Positions 1 to 8,600 of a stretch of 64,000 nt of DNA are shown here, piece after piece. The stretch's first letter is position 1; every line of letters begins with the position of its first letter. The DNA comes from Balanoglossus misakiensis (Eukaryota > Hemichordata). The notes beneath the pieces are model-generated. The model saw only the letters and a list, made by a program, of their open reading frames with translations. It made no database searches and had not been told where the DNA came from. Made by a program: the position numbers and the translations under genes. The stretch spans positions 4,092,001-4,156,000 of the forward strand of contig CM082593.2 in assembly GCA_040954595.2 (NCBI GenBank). The letters are read 5' to 3'.

Positions 1-198
1 AGTCATGTACTGCGAATATGGTTCAGTTTATAGAGATGTCTGTTTTGTTGAGGTTTATTACACATGGTCTTCTGTACAGAACTTAAGGGACTGGTAAATA
101 TGTTCAGTATAGGCTAGTCTGTCTTTAGGTTTATTGCTGAAGTGATGTTGATACCAATTGTGATCATCGATTGAAGCCAATCATGTTATATTTTACAG
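1..198 (+). other. GHITM intron (3' part)
   Basis: Non-coding sequence leading into the first visible GHITM exon. It ends in a pyrimidine-rich acceptor (ttttacag, 191-198). Nothing else was recognised here. Confidence 0.7.
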
Positions 199-899
199 GT
201 TTATCAACGTTAGCTGCCTGTGCACCGAGTGACAAGTTTCTGTACATGGGTGGACCACTGGCCATGGGTCTCGGTGCTGTGATTGTGGCCTCAATAGGTG
301 AGTCAGTGTTCCTTCTAGGATGGCATCAACAGGGGGGGGGGGATTTCACTCTGGCAAGGGAGATTGTAATATCTTTAACGTGTGAGTGACATCATTGTAA
401 GGGGTGCTGGTCCCTTTTAAAAGATTGCTACTGGAAAAAAAGTGCTGAATTTTCAAGCAAAGAAGGTAGTTTCCGACTGAAATGATTAATTGCAATTTAT
501 CCAAATTTTGCAGGTGGCATGTTTTTCCCTCCGACCACCGCCCTGGGATCTGGACTGTACGCTATCAGTGTGTACGGTGGAGTGGTCCTCTTTGGTGCAT
601 TCCTTCTCTATGACACACAAGTTATTGTCAGGAAAGCTGAAGGACATCCCATGTTGGCTGATAGACCCTACGATCCAATTAATGCGTAAGTACAGTAGTC
701 TCATTTCAGAATGAATCTAGAAAACAAAACAAAGAAGCTCACCACCATAAACATACGGCTACAGCAGAATAATCAAACAATCTTTCTATTTTTATTTTTC
801 ATGTTGCACAGAGCAATGGGTATTTACATGGATACCATCAATATTTTCATCCGCATTGCCATGATCTTGTCCAGCGGGGGTGGAGGTAAACGCAAGTAA
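199..899 (+). CDS. GHITM: Growth hormone-inducible transmembrane protein (TMBIM family), last three exons
   Basis: GHITM (TMBIM5/MICS1) is a multi-pass protein of the mitochondrial inner membrane that affects cristae organisation, cytochrome c retention and ion exchange. Three coding exons are visible: 199-297, 514-685 and 812-899. All have consensus splice sites and the frame continues across both junctions (phase 1, then phase 2). The first encodes a segment with STLAACAPSDKFLYMGGPL. The second encodes the hallmark MFFPPTTALGSGLY, followed by LLYDTQVIVRKAE and DPINA. The third encodes AMGIYMDTINIFIRIAMIL and ends in a short basic tail, GGGGKRK. These segments align in order with the C-terminal half of vertebrate GHITM as I remember it. 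The N-terminal exons, including the mitochondrial targeting region, lie left of the window. Assignment is near certain; the gene is truncated only by the window edge. Confidence 0.95.
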
Positions 900-1535
900 A
901 CCAAACCACTGTAAGTGCATTATTTATATTTGAAGAAGAAGGAGCATATAATCTATATGGAAGATTGATAAAAATGAACAAGTGTGTGACTCATCGTGGA
1001 GGGACAGTGTCATCATTTACAAAAAATATCTATTGTCAGATAAACACTCAAAGCCAGGCTGAAAATGATTGACGTTTTGGAAATGAATAAGGCACTTAAA
1101 TTGTCTTATTTGAAGCAACTTTTAGGAAATGATTCCCCATGGAAGCTTATCCCAAATTTATACTTTCAAAGACTCGGGATGTCCTTTTTGGTGTCCTTCC
1201 TCAAAACAGAAACTCACTATTAAACCATTTATTAATAATAGCAAAGTACCATTTATATGCAATTTGTTTTTTAAATGAGAAACCATCTCTTGCTGTCTTC
1301 ATTGAAAAAGTTAAAAGTATTTGCAAAGAAAAATGGAAAAATCAATCTTTTTCACGATAAATGGGAAGTGATGTGATGTCTTCAGATTCTCGATTATGAG
1401 AATTGTTGTTCTTGTTTTTGATTTGTTTTTGCTCTTTGCCCTCCCCTTCCTTTTGTTTTTGTGTTTTTGACTTCCCTTGCTTTAATTTGTATTCCCTTTT
1501 TTCTCTGAAATAAAAAAAAACACTCAAAGCCAATG
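900..1535 (+). other. GHITM 3' untranslated region
   Basis: This AT-rich stretch has no credible ORF and follows the GHITM stop. A canonical AATAAA lies at 1509-1514 just before an A-run, so the transcript probably ends near 1530. A short phrase (aacactcaaagcca) occurs at about 1043 and again at about 1518. Confidence 0.55.
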
Positions 1536-1636
1536 TTCAGTGTGTAATTTTACCAGTAATCTTGTTTTGCCACTTTGGATGTTTACTGTTTGATTTGGCT
1601 TAGTGCGCCCTCTATTTCTATATTGTCATGATTATC

Positions 1637-1642
1637 TTTATT
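1637..1642 (-). promoter_or_regulatory. Polyadenylation signal of the DED gene
   Basis: TTTATT on the + strand reads AATAAA on the minus strand, about 50 bases past the stop of the DED gene at 1693. It also lies about 110 bases from the end inferred for GHITM, so the two genes converge with their 3' ends almost touching. Confidence 0.5.
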
Positions 1643-1692
1643 TGCTTGGGCACCTTCAATGTTGCTTGCAGCTTTAAACTTTTGTGAATTCC

Positions 1693-2514
1693 CTAAATGG
1701 GAATAAAGTGTCCTTTTTCTGTGTCGCAAACATGGATAGCAGCTGCTGTTAGAGCCATGGCGCTGATTAGAGGCGGCCCACCTGCCATTGCAAGAATAAT
1801 GACAGTTGTAATAAGAACTGCTTTCACTGCCGCCCGGACACTGCCTTTCTCCTGCACCGACTCACTCTCAGATTCGTTACCTAGAATCAACAAGAATATG
1901 ATGTTCGGGTTGGTATTCATTCCTTTTAGAATTGATAAACACACTTTCTGAGAATTGGGGATCGATAGGCATCACTGCTGCTAATTGATAATCACCTGGC
2001 ATACATACAAGACAGTTATTTCTGTATTTGAGTTGATAGAAATAGTGTGCATAATAGAAAATGCACATTTTCAGCCCCTAAAGTGTTACCATCATTAACC
2101 TGCTCATCCATGTATTTCTGATACTTGTTTTTCAACATGGTTTAGCACCTGCCGGGCCAGCTTACCTGAATCGTTGTGACCGGTGTGTCCCATATCGACC
2201 AATGCGGTAGGTTGCCGCATTTCATTCCCCAGCTGTTCGGCCTCAAACTTTTTAACTATCCGGACAAGGCGCTTCCGTTTTATTGCCTGCAGAAGGTCTT
2301 TAAGAAATCTAAGATCTTCACGGGATATTACACCCTTATTCTCAAGCTCCAGGAATATCTCAAACGGGCCATGTAGTCTCTCGAGTTCTCTAATCTGAAG
2401 CTGATTGCTGTCCAACAAGTTTCTCATCTTTCTTTCATCACTTTGTGATAGCTTTAAAGCCAGTTCGTGATAAAGTTTGCGTAGTGGGTCAATAGAACAT
2501 GTACTCCTATTCAT
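1693..2514 (-). CDS. Small death effector domain protein with C-terminal hydrophobic anchor
   Basis: Two exons, 2514-2166 and 1880-1693, join in phase 1 (CAG|GTAAGC donor; TTGATTCTAG acceptor) to give 178 residues from the ATG at 2514. Residues 10-91 read as a death effector domain: an amphipathic LRKLYHELALKLS helix, then PFEIFLELENKGVISREDL and FLKDLLQAIKRKRLVRIVKKF. This follows the DED pattern seen in FADD, caspase-8 and cFLIP, although the usual Asp of the RxDL motif is absent (RKRL). A polar linker with an ESESES run follows, then hydrophobic residues 133-167 split by GGPP, and a short tail ending HFIPI. There is no caspase domain. DED proteins act in death-receptor and NF-kB signalling; a membrane-anchored adaptor is my inference. 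Further 5' exons cannot be excluded. Confidence 0.75.
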
Positions 2515-2831
2515 GATGAGATGTCCAGTCGTACAATACTCACTGGTTCGATAAAAAAAAAACATCGAAAAAATGGTAAAATTAAAGCGGTCCCAGAAAC
2601 GCCCGCAAAATGTGTATGTCCACAGTTGAAAATTACAACGCCCGTGAATGCTATGAGAAGCGATTTGATACACAAAATGTGCACTTCCCTTGTCTTTAAA
2701 AACATGTCGAATGAATTTAATGTACTGAATTGGAATATACTTGAAACATAACTAACATATCAGGAAAATCATCGTAGATAGTTGAGCGACTGCCGCTTGC
2801 TTCCAAGGGATAAAACGCAACTGTAGGCCGT

Positions 2832-2949
2832 ACTCACTGGCACGTTTACACCGGTGCTACACCAGTGCAGATTCAACTCCGACGGAAAAAAATAAGTGAG
2901 AACGCTTTACACTGGTGCTGCGCCGGTGTTAATTTGCGACCCAGTGAGT
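2832..2949. mobile_element. Imperfect fold-back (MITE-like) element
   Basis: The left arm begins actcactgg and continues acaccggtgctacaccagt. The right arm is its imperfect reverse complement (actggtgctgcgccggtgtt, ending cccagtgagt). Arms of about 40 bases with small loops and indels enclose about 40 bases. The phrase agtgagaacgc occurs inside and again just outside, at about 2985. This is typical of a non-autonomous DNA transposon remnant; no transposase is present. Confidence 0.5.
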
Positions 2950-3562
2950 GGTGGGTCAGGGCCAGCGCTCCGACGCAAATATGCAGTGAGAACGCAAAGA
3001 TAAACAATCTGAGGGACTGTGATCTCATTCACATCAATTTGTTTTAATTGCAAATTATTCATTTGACTTATTTGAAGGCGCACATATGTTTGAAGGCGTG
3101 GATATATATCAGCCCTCAAATGAACAATTGGTAACCAGGTAAGACATGTGCCAGCCATACTGTGACGAGTATCTGGCGATACTGAGCACCCCTGCCCACT
3201 CTGCATGCGGCTAATTATTAATGTGTTCAGCTTCGCAGTCACAGATGTTCTCTGGGGGTCATGTGAAAAAAGTGTGTCACTTTAAATATACCGTTACACT
3301 ACATAAAATGGATTTGGTGTAGCCATTTAACTCAGCAGTTTGCGTAATTTGAGTTCCGTCGGTATTTGTTCTGGCCAGTAATATCGCTGGCGATATTGCT
3401 AAGTCACTGTCCGGATTGCAGCCACCTTCACGATTTGAGTTGCACGTACCACAGACAAAGAGAAAGAACAGACTAGCAACGCGGCATGTCCCTTTGATGT
3501 CTTGTCCGCCTTGGGAAACAACGGCAAACAATAGGCTTCAAATGTGTCAGACACCGCGGAGA

Positions 3563-3583
3563 TTTCCCAGAATACTTTGCGGT
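3563..3583 (+). promoter_or_regulatory. ZNF143/Staf-type (SBS) promoter motif
   Basis: The sequence tttcccagaatactttgcgg matches the core of the known ZNF143 binding element (TTCCCAG, ATGC, then TTGCG) with one or two differences. Such sites usually lie within 200 bases of a start site. The likeliest user is an upstream 5' exon of the minus-strand DED gene, but no matching exon was identified. Confidence 0.35.
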
Positions 3584-4172
3584 TGCGTTATTATTGACAG
3601 CTGCCTGACACTGCTTTGCACCATCGACTCTAGGGTCTATGTTTGCACAGAGGACTCGACTGAAACACTACTTCACTTTAGAATCGAATTTTCACTTAAA
3701 ACCCATGCAGGTTTACAGAACACGATTCGGCGAACCGGAATCTACTCCAAAAAAATTCGAGATTGATGATTAAACCTTTTCAAATTTACGATCGAACACA
3801 CTTACTATATATTCATAATTTTTTATTAAAATGGTCAAACTCATCCCTCCGATGCTCAAACCTCCTCAAATTTTCGCTGTCCACTCGCCTGACTGACAAC
3901 AACAACACGAACTTTCACAAAAACACTTTCGTTTTATAATCGGGAAAATTCCGGACATTGCCAAAGTGGATGCGTTCGGAAATCTTCGGAGACAAGCTGC
4001 ACCTTGAAGACGAGCCAAGACAGGCACAGGGGGATTAGGAGATGTACTTCACACCTTTTGACAATAGCGTTGCTAGTCTGTTTTTTCTCTTTGTCTGTGC
4101 ATGTACTCATCCCCGCTGGCGTGCAACAAACTACAGATGCCGCCTGCAGTGTTTACAAGAAATATCCAAGTA

Positions 4173-4640
4173 CTTACCTGCAGACAGTGTTCTGACAGTC
4201 CAAACACTGACTATGATCTAAATGAAGATTGTTGTTTTCGTGTGTACAATATTAACTATAGCGCATGCCATTTGCAATTAGAATTTGACCTAGTCATACC
4301 GATATTTGCAGGGGAGTCTGGGGTCAGCGGATTTTCACTTTTAAAAATAAATGGGCTGTCTTCACGAACCATTTATTAGCGAAAAACATTACATATGATT
4401 AAAGTTTAATTTCTATTCGAAAATCTGAAAAATTGGCTATGATATGTTAGTATATATCTGTCAGGCTTCGAATAAACACAGTGCATCCCTTATATGTCTT
4501 ACCTGTACAGACGGTGTCCTGACAGTCCAAACGCAGACAATGATATAAGTAAAGATTCGTGTTGTCTGTTATATTAGATTTAACTCATTCCAAGCATTTC
4601 TTTAACATTACGTTTTTAGCATGCCATTCGAATTAACTCA
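4173..4640. repeat. Diverged direct duplication (two copies about 325 bp apart)
   Basis: Copy 1 starts near 4173 (acttacctgcagacagtgt). Copy 2 starts near 4498 (cttacctgtacagacggtgt). Both continue with ctgacagtccaaac, a short ATGAT-containing stretch and, further on, gcatgccatt. Identity is partial, so the duplication is old. Confidence 0.5.
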
Positions 4641-4908
4641 TACCAAGCCACATTCGAAGTCACTTTGATTATAAAATGCATTGGTTGCTGGGGGTGGCTC
4701 CCTGAACAGTGCCAACAATAACGACAGCGCAGCGGATCAACTTGTGACATTAAATGGACAAAATCTCCCTCTAGCTGCCCCTTTTCCATTAATTATGTTT
4801 GATGCAAGATACCGTTTATGTTATTCTACATGTGGATATGTAGCGAATGGATGTTCGACCACACACCACACTTGGCTAGCCTTGCAATATGTAGCTACGG
4901 TAAATAAG

Positions 4909-4918
4909 TCTCGCGAGA
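4909..4918. promoter_or_regulatory. TCTCGCGAGA palindrome
   Basis: An exact copy of the TCTCGCGAGA promoter element known from TATA-less animal promoters and bound by Kaiso-type factors, directly followed by tctcgc. No transcript start could be tied to it, so this may be chance. Confidence 0.3.
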
Positions 4919-5682
4919 TCTCGCAATGAGTAGCAAATCATCTATTCAACAATCACAAGAACAAATTACCATGTGAGATCCGAGATCCTGCAAAGTTGAA
5001 TGTACTTGAAACTTTAAGAAATTTACGAATATCCCATCTCGAACGGTGAGCCATATGGTACAACTAATCGGTGCCAAAAAGAATGTGCCAAATACTGCCA
5101 AATTTCATTCAATTGTATCAAAGAGCTTCCATGATTTTTTTAAGCAAATGGTCACTGTATTAGTGACGAGACTAGGAAATTGTGTAGACTTAGAAAAAAT
5201 TATTGACACTGAACTTGACATTGACATTTGACCCTTTGAACCTGCATGGAGAGACAACAACTTCTCCAAAATGTCACAGCAAAGGGTTATGGCAGCGGTT
5301 TACAATTTTGAAGTTCCGAGAAATGTTCAACAAAGTCTCGAGAAACATCTGCATTGTCTTGATGTAGTCAGGCAGAGGTAATATTTTTACACATTCGATC
5401 AGTGGTAGCCCAAGGCCACTATTTAAATATAATGACATGTGATACATCATAACTGTACGTCACCAGAACAATTGTCACAATACTTGTTTCAGTTGAAGTC
5501 TTGAATCAGCCCCTCTTGTTGAGCAGTTCACCAATATGGCAAATAGACCTTAATCATCAGAGGTTTAATCTTAGTCAAAATATCCTTTTGGGCAAAATGT
5601 TACGATGGTAAAACTTGACAAGGGTCGTTCTGCTGCAAGGAATCGGTGGATGTCGACTTTGAAAACGAAAGTGTTCTTTAAA

Positions 5683-7101
5683 TTACCACACTTGCGCCGT
5701 TCCATCATCGTCTTCATCATCATCATCGTCTTCATCCTCCTCTTCGTCTTCTTCGAATTCCGGCAACCCGACATTCGAAAACCCTCGACATGGCCTAGGG
5801 TTAAATTTCAGCTGTTGTAGTTTTGGCTGGGTCCGTGGATCGTCCGCCAAAAGATCTTCGACCTTCTTCTCGTCTTTCCCCCACCGCAGATACCGACAGT
5901 ATTTCATTTCGCCGAACATGTTGATGTAATCAAACTCGTCTTGCTTGGCGGTTCGCAGACTTTCTTTGAGTTTATCCAAGTTCACGCCCAGTTCCTTGGC
6001 GTGTTCTTGCACTTTGGACCGAAACTTTCTCAAACCGTTGCCGAGCCGGCGACCATCCGTGGCGGTTGCTCCCCTCGCGAACCCAGGGACTCTTCGCCCC
6101 GGTTGCGGTTCCTCACTGATTGTCATAGAAACAGATGAGGATGCGCCGCGCAAACCCGACAGCAAGCTTGGTCCCGACGATTTTCGCCCCGTTGAAAACT
6201 GAAACGCACCGATGGCTTGGATGGACAAACGCCTTTGCTTTACATCGGCAGCAACAGGCGGCTCTGTAGTTTCCAGCTCAGTTGCAGTTCTATACAAACC
6301 CGGCGCTGATTTTATCCTCGTCCTTCTCGGGTTGTTTGAGTTCTTGCTTGGTGGGGCTGATAACGCTCGGCCCTTGACAGATACCCTGGCATTCGTTCTA
6401 GCGGTATTCTGTCTAACTCCGCTGCTAGGATTTCCTGGTAGTTCGTGAGAGCTTGCCGGATAAACTTTCGTCGCCGGCGGTAAGATTCCGGAGGACTTTC
6501 GTCTTCGATTACTGTGATTATCAAAATCATCCGTTTTCTCTTGGTTTGGTTCAGTGTCAAGTTTAGTATTTCCGTCACCGTCATGGATAAGTTGACCAAA
6601 GCCGTTGTCATCGATTTGTGAACCGTTATACGTGCCTTGGTCGACCTCCTCATCAATGTCGTCATCAATATTACATTGACTCATTAACTGCTGGAAATAC
6701 TTGATATTAGCGATATCGCCTGTATCACAGGTTGACAGGCGACGTTTCGACATAGGGGTGTATCTCTCACACACCGATTTGGATCTTGTGCGGACCACTT
6801 TCTTCGGCAAGAGGGACTGTAATTCCTGCGGAGTGGGCAGTGTTACTGACCGCGGTCTATCGAGATAAAACGGACAATCGTCCGGCTTCGGTAGCCGCGG
6901 CACGGGGACCCCTTTCCCGGTGATCTTCCATATCTGTTCCTTGGATTCCCGGATTCTCATGTTCTTCACCCGTTCGAGAGTCTTGACTTCCTTGACCAGG
7001 CCCTTCTCGTGCTGTTTGTTCAACATGTATGCTTTCGTAAAAGCTCTTGACGATCGCTGCTTCAACTTGGCCTGCCTCTCGGCGCTTGTCTTCGTCGACA
7101 T
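5683..7101 (-). CDS. Uncharacterised 472-residue protein with CRYLRWGK motif (RWGK-A)
   Basis: A single open exon runs from the ATG at 7101 (good context) to the stop at 5683. I do not recognise the family. The N-terminus is basic and probably helical (residues 1-62, with KQHEKGLVKEVKTLERVK). The middle (about 100-340) is low-complexity and rich in Ser, Arg, Asn and Pro, with basic RRxS sites. Residues 354-390 form a second basic helix. Residues 399-409 read MKYCRYLRWGK, flanked by DEFDYINMFGE before and DEKKVEDLLADDP after. The tail (448-467) is almost entirely Asp and Glu. The divergent neighbour at 8601 ends in nearly the same motif. An ATTAAA poly(A) variant lies about 115 bases past the stop. 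Length, clean frame and the shared motif make it a real gene; its function is unknown. Confidence 0.8.
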   Translation of the reverse strand: MSTKTSAERQAKLKQRSSRAFTKAYMLNKQHEKGLVKEVKTLERVKNMRIRESKEQIWKITGKGVPVPRLPKPDDCPFYLDRPRSVTLPTPQELQSLLPKKVVRTRSKSVCERYTPMSKRRLSTCDTGDIANIKYFQQLMSQCNIDDDIDEEVDQGTYNGSQIDDNGFGQLIHDGDGNTKLDTEPNQEKTDDFDNHSNRRRKSSGILPPATKVYPASSHELPGNPSSGVRQNTARTNARVSVKGRALSAPPSKNSNNPRRTRIKSAPGLYRTATELETTEPPVAADVKQRRLSIQAIGAFQFSTGRKSSGPSLLSGLRGASSSVSMTISEEPQPGRRVPGFARGATATDGRRLGNGLRKFRSKVQEHAKELGVNLDKLKESLRTAKQDEFDYINMFGEMKYCRYLRWGKDEKKVEDLLADDPRTQPKLQQLKFNPRPCRGFSNVGLPEFEEDEEEDEDDDDDEDDDGTAQVW

Positions 7102-8600
7102 GGTAACGGTCGTTTAGGTAGCCACTGATGAGAACAGCCAAAGATACTTTTCAACAGTCAAACAATCTGCTTCTTGACCGGGAACGGGAAACGCGATAAT
7201 ATTGTGTCCAGTTGTTACGTACCATGTTTAGATGTGTTAGGGAAACAGTGTAACGTATACCACACACTCAGAACAGAAGCTTTTACGTTGGCGCCGATCA
7301 ATATTAAGATAAAAACAAAAATCGATGTGATCAATTCTGGCAAACAAAGGAACAAAGGAAATCATGTGATTACGTAGCCTTTTATTTACCGGTGCAATCA
7401 GCCTCTGGTCACCCCATTAAAAGCATTTTGCAAATAACGGCGTCATTAAAACACCCCTAAATAAATAAATTCCATTAACTGCTACTGTGAAAACTGTGAT
7501 GAGCTTTGGATGTATGTGGTTTTACGGGCAAATTACGTTTCCTGGTATTAGCACCTATATGATGGTAGAACAAAGACGATATAAATTGAAGATGTGTTCA
7601 ACCACAATAATCTTGCGGGTTTTTTTTCTGGGCAATGCGTTATCTAGATCTTTTTGAAAAGCTCTGAAAAATTTGCGAACTTTCGGCCACGTGACCATTA
7701 TGTAAATAATACACCTTGCGTTGAATTTCGGGAGTTTCTTATTGGTCAGTCTTCTCAACATATTGTACTGGTATACGTCGTCATGGTTCCATTTTCTGTC
7801 CATGACTACATGTATTTTCTTTTTACTTGGAAGGACCTCTTTCCTGTCAGGGAAAATACAGCTGGCGGTGACCAAAAACTTTCCATGATTTACCAGTATG
7901 CAAAAAATGTATGCACTTAGCTCACTGTCTTAAAAAAAACTGTCGCAGCACAACCAGTTCATCAACGGTCACTATGCCATTCATATTTAAAAAGCTTCTG
8001 ATTTGGGGGTGCACAGGTGCCATGACAACGCAATACATAATCCAGAATGTAACAAGCCTGATTGTCACACTTTCTAAGTGGAAAATTCACATGACGTCAT
8101 AACACCGAAGTCTGCGAACATATTGCTAACTAGACATTTTTTCGTTTTTATATATGTGTCATACACGGTCTTTCTCCAGCTGGAAAAGAAAATCTAAGGA
8201 GTAGGGGTTGCATAGCTGTGTGTTCTTAATGGAGAAAATGAGACAAAGTAACACTTGCATAGATCTCCCTTAACGGCCTTTATTTACGTACATGTATTAC
8301 TTTTAACGTCCTTTTCTATGAGTACTGGCTTTGTCTTCCAATAAGTGTCATAAACACGTGCTTTATTTAATGAACGTGCACTTTCTTCGTCAAAATTGTG
8401 TTTGTCGCAAGTTCTTCTAAGTCTCCCCATGTATCTTTGGTAACCAAATCAGAGAAAAACAATGAGCTCTCTTGGGTAACCCGACTATGGTAAGTTAGTC
8501 CATAACACAAACAGGCGTCCGAACTTCAGCAGTGAAGTGCTTCGTCACCCTTAGCGTTCATCACTTAGATTCTTTAAATTTTCCGCAAGTTCTGTCCGAA
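7102..8600. other. Divergent intergenic region between the two RWGK genes
   Basis: About 1.5 kb separates two divergently transcribed single-exon genes, so it should hold both promoters. No clear TATA box or named factor site was identified. A possible 5'-UTR acceptor (cttcag, near 8528) precedes the second gene. ORFs here, such as 7555-7875 on the minus strand, look random. Confidence 0.4.

Larger units (their letters stand above)
2515..5682. other. Intergenic region between the DED gene and the first RWGK gene
   Basis: No convincing coding exon was seen on either strand. The stretch holds a fold-back element (2832-2949), a ZNF143-type promoter motif (3563-3583), a diverged direct duplication (about 4173 and 4498) and a TCTCGCGAGA palindrome (4909-4918). 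Each is listed separately. The few ORFs over 60 codons resemble no family and lack good splice context. Confidence 0.5.

Noticed and set aside
4004-4195. 63-codon frame with a hydrophobic start that looks like a signal peptide
   Set aside because: It sits in a duplicated non-coding stretch, and no downstream exon continues it.
8532-8600. N-terminal extension of the second RWGK protein from 8532
   Set aside because: The codon at 8532 is GTG. The first ATG in frame is at 8601, so 23 residues were removed.
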